Positions 25,111-34,750 are shown, counted from the stretch's first letter. The stretch: DNA of 64,000 nt from Catelliglobosispora koreensis DSM 44566 (GCF_000379685.1 NZ_KB903292.1:1-64000); one strand, 5' to 3'. The notes: generated by a model from the sequence alone, not told the origin. A program made the numbers and translations.

Positions 25111-28017
25111 ATGCAGAGACGTCTAAGGTTCGCTGCGATGGCTAGCGCGTCAGCGCTGGTGGCGGCGACCCTCGTCGCAGGCAATCCTGCCCAGGCGGCA
25201 CCCACGCGTTACGAGGCCGAGACCGCGCCAGCGACGTGCGATGGGACCATCGACTCCAACCACACCGGGTTCTCCGGCACCGGATTCTGTAACGCGATGA
25301 ACGCCATTGGCGGCCAAGCACAGTGGACGGTCAGCGCGGCGAACGCGGGCACGGCCACGATCGCGATCCGCTATGCCAATGGCACCACGGCGAACCGTCC
25401 GGCGGACATCGCCGTCAACGGGACGGTCGTCCAGGCGGCCAGTGCCTTCAACCCCACTGGAGCCTGGACCACATGGGCGACGAAAACCCTTACCGCCCAA
25501 GTGAACGCGGGCACCAACACGATCCGCGTCACGGGCACCACCGCCACCGGCCCGGCCAACCTCGACTTCGTGGACTTTGAAGTCGCTCCTCCCCAGAACT
25601 TCACCGACTATCAGGCCGAAAGCGCTTCGATCGGCCAGGGGCTGGTCGAGTCCAACCACGCCGGTTTCACCGGCACCGGTTTCGTCAACTACGACAATGT
25701 CGTGGGGAGCTTTGTCGAGTTCACCGTGACGACGGCCGCGGCAGGCAACTATCCGCTGACGTTCCGCTTCGCCAACGGCACCACGATCGACCGGCCGATG
25801 GACATCACCGTCAACGGCCAGCCTTCCGCGCCAGGGCTTTCCTTCCCTGGTACTGGAGCGTGGACGACGTGGACGGAAAAGACCGTCACGGCATCACTAA
25901 ACGCGGGCTCGAACACTGTCAGGGCGACTGCGACGACGGTCAACGGCGGGCCGAACCTCGACCGGCTCAGGGCTTCCGTCCCCGCTGACGCCCAGCCGCC
26001 GACGGCACCCGGCAACCTCAGGCTGACCAGCCCGGCCCGTCCTTATGCGATGGACATCGCCTGGGACGCCTCAACCGACAACGTTGGCGTCGCGAGTTAC
26101 AAGATTTACAACGGCGGCAACGTGATCAAAGAGGTTGGCGGCAACATCCTGGCCACGACGCTCATCAACCTCACGCCAAACACGCGATACGTGCTCACGG
26201 TTCTCGCTCAGGACGCGGCCGGAAACGCTTCGCCCACAAGCAATAACCTTGACGTGACCACACCGCCGAGCGATGACCTCCAGCCGCCCACCGTCCCGGG
26301 CGGTCTGCGCTCGACGAGCATTCAGCCCACGAGCGTCTCGCTGGCCTGGAACGCGTCGACGGACAACATTGGCGTGCTGGGTTACCGGGTCTTCCGCAAC
26401 GGCACGCAGATCGCTGACGTGCCCGACCTCGTGGCCACGGACAGCGGGCTGACACCGGACACGACGTATAGCTACACCGTGCTGGCCTACGACGCCAACG
26501 CCAACGCCTCGGCGCAAAGCCCAGCGGTGGCGGTCAGGACGACCGTGGCTGGCGGCGGGGGCGATCCCGCGTTCGACCGCAATATCAATACGCAACTGGA
26601 TCTGCCGTGGGGCATCGGCTTCCTGCCGGACAACACTGCCCTCGTGGCCGAACGCGACCGGTTCGAGATCGTGCGTGTGACGCTCAGCGGCCAGAAGACC
26701 GTCCTGGGAACGATTTCCGAGGCGGTCACGACGACCGGAGAAGGTGGCCTGCTGGGGCTTGCCGTCTCACCGACGTTCTCCACGGACAACTACGTCTACG
26801 TCTACTACACGGCCGCCACTGACAGCCGGGTGTCGCGGTTCAAGCTCATCAACAACACCATTGGTGCCCGTGAGCCGATCGTGACTGGCATCGCCAAGAG
26901 CACCTTCCACAATGGAGGACGGCTTAAGTTTGGCCCGGACGGGTTCTTGTACATCACAACCGGTGACGCTCAGACGAGCAGCCGGGCGCAGAACCTCAGC
27001 TCGCTCAACGGAAAGATCCTGCGCGTGACGGCCACGGGCGATCCCGCTCCGGGCAACCCGTTCGGCACGAGGATCTACAGCTATGGTCATCGCAACGTTC
27101 AGGGCATCGCCTGGGACTCCCAGGGCCGCCTTTGGGCGTCAGAGTTCGGCAACAGCACCTGGGACGAACTCAACCGGATCCAGTCCGGCGGCAACTACGG
27201 CTGGCCGACCTGTGAAGGCTCTTGCGGCACAACAGGGATGATTAACCCGGTCCGGCAATGGGATGTCGCTTCGGCCTCACCGAGTGGCCTTGAGATCGTC
27301 AACGATTTCATCTACATGGCAGCGGTCCGTGGGGCACGCCTGTGGGTCATGAAGATCACCGGGGCGAACTCTACTGATACCCCCAGAGCGTTTTTCAATG
27401 GCACTTGGGGACGACTGCGCACGGTCGTGAAGTCACCCGACGGCGGCCTGTGGCTGACGTCGACGAACAACGACAAGAGTGGCGGCACGCCAACGGTTTT
27501 GAACAACGTCATCGTGCGGCTCAAGTTCGCGCTTACGCTGACGAGCACCGCGTTTGGCCACGGCGGCAACATCCCGGCCAAGTACACCTGCGCCAACGAT
27601 GGGGTGTCCGGCAACGACATTTCCCCGCCGCTGGCGTGGATGGGCGATCCGGGTGCTGGTGCGCAGAGCTATGCCATCACCTTCATTGACACCGCCAACA
27701 GCGGCAAGCATTGGGTGATCTGGGATATCCCAGCCGCTCGCAGTTCACTGCCGGAAGGTTTGGGGCTCGGCTTTGACGTGCCGGGACAGTCACCGGCCAA
27801 GCAACGCTCGTTTGGCACCGGGAACAAGACCTACCAGTTCTTTGGCCCGTGCCCAGGGGGCTCGAATCACTTGTACCAGTTCAAGATTTACGCCTTGAAT
27901 GTGGCGACGTTGCCCGGGGTGAACTCCAGCTCCACGGTCGCGCAAGTCGAGACGGCGATCCTCGCCAACGACATCAGCAGCGCGATTCTCAACGGCAACT
28001 CCAACGCGTCAACGTAA
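25111..28017 (+). CDS. Secreted PQQ-type sugar dehydrogenase with two CBMs, two Fn3 and a PEBP domain
   Basis: 968 residues; GGAAGG 6 nt before the ATG. Order: signal peptide (1-31), CBM6/35-type modules (about 33-158 and 165-290), two fibronectin type III domains (about 294-386, 390-478), a GSDH/soluble aldose dehydrogenase six-bladed propeller (about 490-805), and a PEBP/YbhB domain (about 808-960). The propeller has His600 in HNGGRLKFGPDG, the usual catalytic base, Arg661-Asn662 in GHRN, and E..G....DELN.I..GGNYGWP, all part of the PQQ/Ca site in this family. It should oxidise an aldose at C1 to a lactone while bound to polysaccharide. It is comparable to CAZy AA12 pyranose dehydrogenases. 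pqq genes are in the same window and share its operator. The PEBP fusion is odd. Confidence 0.88.
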   Translation: MQRRLRFAAMASASALVAATLVAGNPAQAAPTRYEAETAPATCDGTIDSNHTGFSGTGFCNAMNAIGGQAQWTVSAANAGTATIAIRYANGTTANRPADIAVNGTVVQAASAFNPTGAWTTWATKTLTAQVNAGTNTIRVTGTTATGPANLDFVDFEVAPPQNFTDYQAESASIGQGLVESNHAGFTGTGFVNYDNVVGSFVEFTVTTAAAGNYPLTFRFANGTTIDRPMDITVNGQPSAPGLSFPGTGAWTTWTEKTVTASLNAGSNTVRATATTVNGGPNLDRLRASVPADAQPPTAPGNLRLTSPARPYAMDIAWDASTDNVGVASYKIYNGGNVIKEVGGNILATTLINLTPNTRYVLTVLAQDAAGNASPTSNNLDVTTPPSDDLQPPTVPGGLRSTSIQPTSVSLAWNASTDNIGVLGYRVFRNGTQIADVPDLVATDSGLTPDTTYSYTVLAYDANANASAQSPAVAVRTTVAGGGGDPAFDRNINTQLDLPWGIGFLPDNTALVAERDRFEIVRVTLSGQKTVLGTISEAVTTTGEGGLLGLAVSPTFSTDNYVYVYYTAATDSRVSRFKLINNTIGAREPIVTGIAKSTFHNGGRLKFGPDGFLYITTGDAQTSSRAQNLSSLNGKILRVTATGDPAPGNPFGTRIYSYGHRNVQGIAWDSQGRLWASEFGNSTWDELNRIQSGGNYGWPTCEGSCGTTGMINPVRQWDVASASPSGLEIVNDFIYMAAVRGARLWVMKITGANSTDTPRAFFNGTWGRLRTVVKSPDGGLWLTSTNNDKSGGTPTVLNNVIVRLKFALTLTSTAFGHGGNIPAKYTCANDGVSGNDISPPLAWMGDPGAGAQSYAITFIDTANSGKHWVIWDIPAARSSLPEGLGLGFDVPGQSPAKQRSFGTGNKTYQFFGPCPGGSNHLYQFKIYALNVATLPGVNSSSTVAQVETAILANDISSAILNGNSNAST

Positions 28018-28024
28018 CCAGACA

Positions 28025-28057
28025 GCTCCGGGCACCAGAAATATCGGTGCCCGGAGC
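28025..28057. terminator. Bidirectional stem-loop
   Basis: 12-bp arms GCTCCGGGCACC / GGTGCCCGGAGC with a 9-nt loop, lying between the convergent dehydrogenase and GH43 genes. No T-tract. Confidence 0.65.
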
Positions 28058-28065
28058 CACCCTGC

Positions 28066-29472
28066 TCAGACGCGCGTGATGCGGATAGCGTCGGCGATCA
28101 CTAGACCGGTGCCATTGGTCCAGCGGCTAACGGCCACCTTGTTCTCATCGCCCGCGGTCAGGGTGAACGTGCCCAAGGTGCGCCAGGTGCCACCGTTGAC
28201 CCGCTGGTCGACATGGACCGACACGTTGCCCGTCGCCGTGACGATGACATGCGGCGCGCTGCTGTTGTAGCCAGGCAACGCAGGCCACCACACCTCGACG
28301 CGATAGTTGCCCGTCTCGGGAATGGCGAACTTGTACCAAGCCGCGTCACTGGCCGCGACCGGGCTCGCGTAGCGATAGTCGGGCCCGTAACGCTGAGCCG
28401 AATACGACGACGTGCCCCAGTTGGCACTGGCCGTGAACCGTCCCTCGGTCGTGTTGTCCACAATGGACGACCATCCTGTTGACGGGTTGTCCGGGTCTCC
28501 CGCCGGCGGCGTCAGCGCTGTGCCCAGCGAGTAGGGACGGCCGAAGTTCGGCGTGCCGTCACCGTTCCACGAGATCTTCTGTGCCCGGGTCGTCCGGCCG
28601 GCGTAGGTGTAAGCCGACGATGTCTTGCCGTGATAGACGATCCAGTCTTCCGATCCGTCCGGTGACTTGAAGAATCCGTTGTGTCCCGGGCCGAACACGC
28701 CTGCCGCGTCGTTGCGCCAGAATACGGGCCCGGCGTGCTGAAGCCAGTTGCCGGGCACGAGCGGGTCCGCGCCGTCAGCGATGGACTTCATCCACAGCTG
28801 ATAGTCGGGCTTGCCTGTGTCGCAGGTGGAGTAGACGAGGAACAGGCGCCCCGGTCCCTTCAGGCCCACCGGGCCTTCGCGAACCTCCGTGCAGCCACCG
28901 CTGGCGGGCAAGGCCAGACGGTTGCCAGTGACGGTCCAGGGAGAGTTCATCTTCTGCAGGTAGATCTGTGCCGGGCCACCCATGCCCCGGCCAGGTCCCG
29001 CCCACGCGAAGTACATCTGCCCGTTGTGGACGAACGGTTCGCCGTCGATGGCGTAGGTTCCCCAGTCGGCGATGCGCGCTTTGAAGTGATAGGGACCCAA
29101 CGGATCCAGGCCATCAGACTCGATGACGTAGTTCCGGTGGTTCGCGTCCACGCCATCGCTGGCGGTGTAGTAGATGTACCAGCGCTCACCAAAGCGGTAG
29201 AGGGCTGGTGCCCACACCTGCTTGTTGCGGCTGTTGTCGGGGTCGCGGAAGACCGTGTTCTCCGGTGCGTTCTTCAACCCGGCCAGCGTCGGTGACTTCC
29301 AGATGCCGATGCGGTCGCCGAGCGTCGTCGCCAGGTAGTAGTTCCCGTTGTAGTAGGTCAGGGTGGGGTCCGCGCTCCCGTTGAGCGGGTTGGTGAAACT
29401 GCCAGCTGCCTGCGCCGGTGCCGCGGGCAGAACGAGCAGTAGACAGGTGACCAGCAGGGCCAGCCTCTTCAT
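28066..29472 (-). CDS. Secreted GH43 glycosidase with golvesin-like C-terminal domain
   Basis: 468 residues, ATG with a GAGGTGAT-like site. Signal peptide to about 22. A five-bladed GH43 propeller: FTNPLNGSADPTLTYYNGNYYLATT carries the catalytic-base Asp (SADPT, about 34-38), WAPALYRFGERWYIYYTASD the second signature, and EVREGPVGLK the general-acid Glu. The last 130 residues (YKFAIPETGNYRVEVWWPA...VSVHVDQRVNGGTW) match golvesin/Xly-type binding domains. Likely an arabinofuranosidase or arabinanase acting on pectin side chains; an AraFGH-like importer is encoded 6 kb away. Confidence 0.85.
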   Translation of the reverse strand: MKRLALLVTCLLLVLPAAPAQAAGSFTNPLNGSADPTLTYYNGNYYLATTLGDRIGIWKSPTLAGLKNAPENTVFRDPDNSRNKQVWAPALYRFGERWYIYYTASDGVDANHRNYVIESDGLDPLGPYHFKARIADWGTYAIDGEPFVHNGQMYFAWAGPGRGMGGPAQIYLQKMNSPWTVTGNRLALPASGGCTEVREGPVGLKGPGRLFLVYSTCDTGKPDYQLWMKSIADGADPLVPGNWLQHAGPVFWRNDAAGVFGPGHNGFFKSPDGSEDWIVYHGKTSSAYTYAGRTTRAQKISWNGDGTPNFGRPYSLGTALTPPAGDPDNPSTGWSSIVDNTTEGRFTASANWGTSSYSAQRYGPDYRYASPVAASDAAWYKFAIPETGNYRVEVWWPALPGYNSSAPHVIVTATGNVSVHVDQRVNGGTWRTLGTFTLTAGDENKVAVSRWTNGTGLVIADAIRITRV

Positions 29473-29607
29473 GACATCACCTCGTAGATCGATGTCCGTT
29501 ATGCCACTACGAGCTTGCGGCTAGGCATCACCAAACGGCGCCCACTTCGGCCAAGACCGAAGCAGTGCGTCGTTTCTGGACGACCGCGTTCGGGTATGCG
29601 TCGGGGC

Positions 29608-31842
29608 ATGGCTGACGAGGAAAAGCCCAAGAGCAGGTGGCACCCGAGCCGCATGCTGGCGTGGTATGCGGTGTTTATCGTGCACCTGCGATGGGTAGTC
29701 GTCGCGTTCTGGACGGCGGCGACGGCAGCGGCGGTGCTGTATCTGCCGCCGATCGGGACTGGCGGCGGCGACCTCAACGAGCTGGTGTCCATCGAGAACC
29801 CAGCCATCCAAAGCGAGGTCAAATCGTTTGAGAAGTTCGGGTTCCCGCTGCTGAGCCGGGTCGCCATCGTGCAGCGCAAGGCGGAGGGACTGCCGCCCAA
29901 CGTGCACGCCGAGGCCGTTACCCGGGCACGGGACCTGAGCAATGGTGCCTTCCCTGACGCCAAGCCCATCATCGCCGCGATTCCCGTGACTAACAGTCTG
30001 GGACTCGTCCCCGGCTCGGAAGAGCGTGGAACCACGGTCATCACGTACCTGTTTACTGACGCTGACGTCACGTTTGAGGAACAACTTGAGGCGGCCGAAC
30101 AATTCGTCGCCAGCCATTATGACGCCGAGGATGGTGTCATTGGCGTGACCGGCTCGGTGCCCGCGCGCGTTGAGCAGGGCCGCATCGTCTTGTCTGCCGT
30201 GCCGTGGGTGGAGATCGCCACCATCGCCGCGGTGTTCCTGATCGTGGCGATCGCGTTCCGGTCACCCATCGCGTCATTGGTCGCGATGGCCGTCGCGGGA
30301 GTCGCGGTTGTCCTCACGCTGTTTGTCGGTGGTGCCCTCGCTGATCGTCTCGGCATCCCGGTGCCACAAGAAACGCAGCCGTTGCTCGTCGCCCTGTTAC
30401 TAGGTGTAGTAACGGATTACGTCGTGTTCTATCTGTCCGCCGCGCGATCGGAAATGGCGGCCGGAACGGGGCGCCTGCAGGCCGCCGAGCGGGCGACCGC
30501 TCGCTTCACCCCGATCATCGCCACCGCCGGGGCCACCGCCGCCGCGGGCACGGGCGCGCTCATCGTGGCGGACTCGCCAGCGTTTCGCGCGTTTGGGCCG
30601 GGCATGGCACTGGCCGTGTTGATCGGCATGCTGGTCGCGGTGACGTTGGTGCCAGCGCTGATCGCCATCCTGGGCCGGGCCGCGCTGTGGTCACCCCGAA
30701 CCAACTCCGTGCCAGAGGCTAAGGAGCTTGCCTCAGAGGAGAGCAACGGGCGCTGGTCGCGGTTGCTGACCCGGCCCTGGTTTGCCTTGCCAATGCTGCT
30801 TTTGTGCATCGGTGGCCTCTTGGTCGCGGCAGCACCGATCCGCGATATCGGGCTAGGAGTGTCGTTTGTGGAGGCTCTGCCCGCCGGTCACCCAGCGCGG
30901 CAAGCGGCAGCTCAGGCAGAGGAAGGCTTCGCAGACGGCATCCTTTCCCCAACCGAGCTGCTCATTCAGGGACCAGGCGTAGCAGCCCGCACGACAGAAC
31001 TAACCAAGCTGCAAGAGTCGTTGGCGCGGGTGCCAGGCGTCGCCGCGGTGATTGGGCCTGGGAACCAGGCCGTCCCGGAAGACCTCAATCTGTTTGATAG
31101 TAAAGACGGTTCAGCGGCGCGCTATCTGCTCGTCCTATCTGACGAGCCGCTAGGGGCGAGTTCCATTAAGACGCTGACACATTTGCAGGGTCAGCTGCCG
31201 GGGCTGTTGCAGGCAGCGGGGCTGTCCGAGACAACGGCGAGCTTCGGCGGTGACACCGCTATCGCGAAGGTCATCGTGGATCAGACAAAGCACGATCTGT
31301 GGCGCATCGCTATCGCGGCACTGCTCGCCAACCTGCTCTTCCTCATGCTGTTCCTGCGCGCGTTCTTCGCGCCGCTCGCCTTGCTCGCGTGCAGTGTGCT
31401 CGCCATCGCCGCCACGCTCGGCCTAACGACATGGGTGTTTCAGGACCTGCTGGGCGCGGACGGCTTGACGTTCTACGTTCCGTTCGCGGCGGCTGTGCTC
31501 CTTGTCGCCCTCGGGTCGGACTACAACATCTTCGGCATCGGCCCGGCGTGGAAGGAAGCGCGAGGGCGCCGATTGCGGGAGGCATTGGCTATCACGCTGC
31601 CCCAGTCGGCCCGTGCCATCAGGACGGCGGCGATCACGCTAGCGGTCAGCTTCGGCCTGCTCGCCTTGGTGCCACTGCGTCCGTTCCAGGAACTCGCCTT
31701 CGCCCTGTCGATCGGCATCCTGATCGACGCGTTCGTGGTGCGCTCGCTGCTGGCTCCCGCTCTGCTGGCTGTCTGGAACCCGCGCCCGGAACCTTTGGAG
31801 ACGGCGCCGGAGGAAGCGGTCGCCATCGCCAGTGCCGAATGA
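29608..31842 (+). CDS. MMPL family transporter
   Basis: 744 residues. Start taken at the ATG giving MADEEKPKSRW; the frame is open upstream to 29515. Two copies of a six-helix unit: helix 1 (about 24-46), an outer loop of about 170 residues, then five helices (190-340); the pattern repeats from about 395. Signatures include GVVTDYVVFYLSAARSEM and VALGSDYNIFGIGPAWKEAR, the RND/MMPL proton-relay helices with Asp/Tyr. Exports lipids or hydrophobic compounds using the proton gradient. No lipid-synthesis genes are adjacent. Confidence 0.85.
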   Translation: MADEEKPKSRWHPSRMLAWYAVFIVHLRWVVVAFWTAATAAAVLYLPPIGTGGGDLNELVSIENPAIQSEVKSFEKFGFPLLSRVAIVQRKAEGLPPNVHAEAVTRARDLSNGAFPDAKPIIAAIPVTNSLGLVPGSEERGTTVITYLFTDADVTFEEQLEAAEQFVASHYDAEDGVIGVTGSVPARVEQGRIVLSAVPWVEIATIAAVFLIVAIAFRSPIASLVAMAVAGVAVVLTLFVGGALADRLGIPVPQETQPLLVALLLGVVTDYVVFYLSAARSEMAAGTGRLQAAERATARFTPIIATAGATAAAGTGALIVADSPAFRAFGPGMALAVLIGMLVAVTLVPALIAILGRAALWSPRTNSVPEAKELASEESNGRWSRLLTRPWFALPMLLLCIGGLLVAAAPIRDIGLGVSFVEALPAGHPARQAAAQAEEGFADGILSPTELLIQGPGVAARTTELTKLQESLARVPGVAAVIGPGNQAVPEDLNLFDSKDGSAARYLLVLSDEPLGASSIKTLTHLQGQLPGLLQAAGLSETTASFGGDTAIAKVIVDQTKHDLWRIAIAALLANLLFLMLFLRAFFAPLALLACSVLAIAATLGLTTWVFQDLLGADGLTFYVPFAAAVLLVALGSDYNIFGIGPAWKEARGRRLREALAITLPQSARAIRTAAITLAVSFGLLALVPLRPFQELAFALSIGILIDAFVVRSLLAPALLAVWNPRPEPLETAPEEAVAIASAE

Positions 31843-31916
31843 CTTGGCGCCGGTTAGCGCGGCATTTCGCCGGGGCCACGATGGCAGGTTCCGCGGTCGC
31901 CATGTCGAGGCGAGAG

Positions 31917-32480
31917 TTAGGTTAAGCGCTGCCGTTCGGCGAACGCGCGGGCCTTGGCCCGGTTGCCGCACACGCGCATGACATCCCAGCGCCGGGTGCC
32001 CTTGGGTGAGGAGTCCCAGAAGGCCCACGCACAGTCGTCGGCCGGGCACCGGCGCAGCCGGGGCCAGTGGCCGGAGGCTACCGCCGCGGCGTAGCCGGCT
32101 ACCACCTGTGCCAGGGCGGCCCGGATGGGCGAAACCGACTGGGGGACAAGGTTTCCGCCCACGGCAACGGTCAGCGGGAGTTTCGCCAGGGCACGCTCCA
32201 ATAGCGACATGGAGTGCTCATCTGGTACTCCCTCGTTGTTTTGCAAAGCGAGGTCGCGCAAGCCTGCGCGCAAGTCGAGCGCTAGCCGCAGATCACCATC
32301 GCTCACAGGAGCCGGCTTGGCCAGGAGGCCCTGTGCCACGAGCCACGACGACAGCGCCGTGGGCGGACCGTCGAACACGTCGGTCCCGTCCTCGACATCC
32401 ACCGTGTTGATGAAGTTGAGCACGGGCCGCAAGCTGTCTGGCATCTCATGCAACGCACCCACCCCCTTGACGACCAGCAT
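31917..32480 (-). CDS. CGNR zinc-finger (ABATE) transcriptional regulator
   Basis: Up to 187 residues. The N-terminal ABATE domain has LNFINTVDVEDGTDVFDGP and LSSWLVAQGLL. The C-terminal zinc ribbon has RRCPADDCAWAFWDSSPKGTRRWDVMRVCGNRAK, given by position about 142-175, with the CPADDC and CGNR cysteines. It is divergent from an MFS exporter with an 11-bp inverted repeat between them, so it probably represses that gene and itself. The start is uncertain (ATG 32480, GTG or ATG about 12 codons later). Confidence 0.8.
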   Translation of the reverse strand: MLVVKGVGALHEMPDSLRPVLNFINTVDVEDGTDVFDGPPTALSSWLVAQGLLAKPAPVSDGDLRLALDLRAGLRDLALQNNEGVPDEHSMSLLERALAKLPLTVAVGGNLVPQSVSPIRAALAQVVAGYAAAVASGHWPRLRRCPADDCAWAFWDSSPKGTRRWDVMRVCGNRAKARAFAERQRLT

Positions 32481-32492
32481 AACCCATGCAAA

Positions 32493-32527
32493 CCTCTAAC
32501 CGGTTAAGTACGATCACCGGTTAGAGG
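32493..32527. promoter_or_regulatory. Inverted repeat between CGNR regulator and MFS genes
   Basis: 11-bp perfect arms CCTCTAACCGG / CCGGTTAGAGG with a 13-nt spacer; the left arm also forms TAACCGGTTA on its own. It sits in the 58-base divergent promoter, right before the MFS ribosome site. Likely the CGNR regulator's operator. Confidence 0.6.
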
Positions 32528-32538
32528 GGCAAACGGGC

Positions 32539-33765
32539 ATGCGCAGGAACGAATGGGCGCTGGTGGCGTTCACCGGGCTCACCAACACGGCCGACGCGGT
32601 TACGCGGGTGGCGCTGCCCTTGCTGGCGCTGCGCTTCACGGACTCGCCCGCGCTCGTCGCGCTCGTGGCCGTGCTCCTGACGCTGCCGTGGTTGCTGACC
32701 GCGCTGCATGTGGGCGTGCTCGTGGACCGCTACGACCGCAGGCACCTGATGTTTGGCGCCGAAGTCGCCCGCATGGTGTCCGTCGCGGCTCTGCTCGCCG
32801 CGGTGCTCACGGGGACGGCCGGTCTCGCGCTGATCTTCGCCGTAGCGACTGTGCTCGGTGTGGCCGAAGTCGTCGCGATGACCGCCGGAGCATCCATCAT
32901 CACCGCGGCGATTCCCGAGCAGCGCCGGGAGAAGGCGAACGCGCGGATCACGGCGGTCGAATACCTGTGTAACGGGTTCGTGGGGGCGCCGGTGGGCGGA
33001 TTCCTTGTCGCCGCTGGGTTCTCCGTCGCTCTCGGGACGACCGGCGTGGTTTACGTCGTTGGAGCACTGCTATTGCTGGCGCTGTCCGGGAGCTTCCGCC
33101 CGGCTAACGTCATCAAGCAGCCGGTGCACGGGCAGATCCGCGAAGGGCTGACTTTCCTGTGGCGTAACCCTCTACTGAGGACGATGGCGCTGTCGGTCGC
33201 GGTGATGGCCGGGTGCTGGTCGGCTTGGCTTGCCATCATCCCTGTGTACGCCGTAGGCCCGCTCGGTCTTAGCGAGTCCCAATACGGTTTCCTGCTGACC
33301 GCCCTCGGCGCCGGAGGCGTCACCGGAGCACTCGTCGTCGGCAAGGTGAACCGGATCCTCGGGCGCCGCAAGGCGATGTTCGCCGACATCGTCGGATCGT
33401 TTCTTCTCGTCTTTGTTCCCGTCGTCGTGCCGTTCACGCAAGCGGGCGCGATAGCCGTTGCGGCAGCTGCGTTCGCGGCCGGACTGGGCGGCACGATGTG
33501 GGTCGTCAACGCCCGCACGATCTATCAGTCGCTGGTGCCCGACGAGCTGCAAGGAAGATTCCACGCGGCGAGCCGGCTGGTCGGCTGGGGCATGAATCCG
33601 ATCGCGGCGGCGGTCGCAGGCGTTGTGGCGCAGGCGGTTTCGTTCCGTGTGGCGTTCGCGGTGTTCGCCGTCGCGTGCGCGGGACTGGTGTATCCGTTCC
33701 TCAAGGTCGTCACGCCCGCCACCCTCGACGAGCGCCCTAGGGAACTCGTCACAGATGGTAGATAG
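32539..33765 (+). CDS. MFS exporter
   Basis: 408 residues, ATG with AGAGGGG upstream. Twelve hydrophobic helices; loop 2-3 has VDRYDRRHLMF, the usual MFS GxxxDRxxRR motif. A LTFLWRNPLLRTMALS segment precedes the second half, as in macrolide- and multidrug-efflux permeases of the enterobactin-exporter type. Under probable control of the divergent CGNR regulator. Substrate unknown. Confidence 0.85.
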   Translation: MRRNEWALVAFTGLTNTADAVTRVALPLLALRFTDSPALVALVAVLLTLPWLLTALHVGVLVDRYDRRHLMFGAEVARMVSVAALLAAVLTGTAGLALIFAVATVLGVAEVVAMTAGASIITAAIPEQRREKANARITAVEYLCNGFVGAPVGGFLVAAGFSVALGTTGVVYVVGALLLLALSGSFRPANVIKQPVHGQIREGLTFLWRNPLLRTMALSVAVMAGCWSAWLAIIPVYAVGPLGLSESQYGFLLTALGAGGVTGALVVGKVNRILGRRKAMFADIVGSFLLVFVPVVVPFTQAGAIAVAAAAFAAGLGGTMWVVNARTIYQSLVPDELQGRFHAASRLVGWGMNPIAAAVAGVVAQAVSFRVAFAVFAVACAGLVYPFLKVVTPATLDERPRELVTDGR

Positions 33766-34750
33766 TCTCCATAATGGACAGATAAACCGTGTATGGGTTC
33801 TTCACATACTCGACTCGGCGGAGGGCCTGCGCCTCACCAGCGGCCTCCAGCGTGAAGGTGCCGAAGTCGAACACGCGCCCGAGTGCGCTCTGCTCGAAAG
33901 CCGCATCAGTGAGGCGCGTTGTCGGGATCATGCTCACCCTTCGTTCGATGACCCCGTTGAGGAGCATGACCCGTTTATCCGTCACCACAAGGCGTTCGGT
34001 GGACCGGGTGACCGCGAACCTGATCACCGCCCACGCCGTGACCACGGACCAGAAAAGAATCCCCGGCAACACGAACATACCAATGGTGATAAGCACGATT
34101 AAGAGTGCCGTCGCCAGAATCAGCGCAGCCATCAGCACAGGATGCGACAGCACGCTAATGCGGTATTCGCCCACTAGCTTCTCGGTCGGGAAGAGGTATC
34201 TGCTGACCATTGTGGACGGCTCAGAGCCGCCGGGCATTGGCCCCGGGGATGCCTGCCGCAGCGGTTCCTTCGGCTGAGCCGGAACCGGCAGGGGCGCAGG
34301 GGCTTGCCGCGCCGTAGCGGCTTGGGGCGACCGGGCTGGTTGCTGTGGGGCGGGCGGTGGGGGAGTCACCGCGGGCAGGAGCTGGCGCAGGCGGGCCAGG
34401 AAGCGCGACGAGGGGACCTCGCCGTTGGTGACGTCTTCGTGGTGCAGGTCAGCCACTTCGATAGGGACCCGGCACGGCTCTAGAAGCAGAGGCACAATCG
34501 GCTTGTTGTGGGCCTCGGCATAGGACAGTTCTCGGCCGACCCACTTCGACCCGGCCGCTTCTGGTGTTAGCACGACGATGAAGACGGCACATTCGTCGAT
34601 CTGCTGCTGAATCACGGCACCAAACCGTTGCCCTGCCGCCATTTCGTAGTCGTACCAAACGGTCACATTGGCCTCGCTCAGGTGAGTGGCCAGCTTGTCA
34701 ACGTAGTGCCGGTCTCGCCGGCTGTAGCTAATGAACACATGGCCGCCCAC
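33749..34750 (-). CDS. TIR domain protein with membrane helices and bacterial PH domain
   Basis: 333 residues from a GTG at 34750 right before HVFISYSRRD; a longer frame (ATG 34861) adds 37 residues of poor coding quality. TIR domain at 1-140 with SYSRRD, VWYD and W70-x3-E74, the Glu position used by NAD-cleaving TIRs. Then a long Pro/Ala/Gln linker (about 140-195), two membrane helices (about 207-250), and a bPH_2/DUF304-type domain (about 255-333, STERLVVTDKRVMLLNGVIER). It could be a membrane-tethered NADase or signalling protein in stress or phage defence. Tail-to-tail overlap of 17 nt with the MFS gene. Confidence 0.75.
   Translation of the reverse strand: MGGHVFISYSRRDRHYVDKLATHLSEANVTVWYDYEMAAGQRFGAVIQQQIDECAVFIVVLTPEAAGSKWVGRELSYAEAHNKPIVPLLLEPCRVPIEVADLHHEDVTNGEVPSSRFLARLRQLLPAVTPPPPAPQQPARSPQAATARQAPAPLPVPAQPKEPLRQASPGPMPGGSEPSTMVSRYLFPTEKLVGEYRISVLSHPVLMAALILATALLIVLITIGMFVLPGILFWSVVTAWAVIRFAVTRSTERLVVTDKRVMLLNGVIERRVSMIPTTRLTDAAFEQSALGRVFDFGTFTLEAAGEAQALRRVEYVKNPYTVYLSIMETIYHL

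Noticed and set aside
31839-31925. 28-codon ORF overlapping the MMPL stop (ATGA)
   Set aside because: No ribosome site of its own; runs into the opposite CGNR gene; probably chance.
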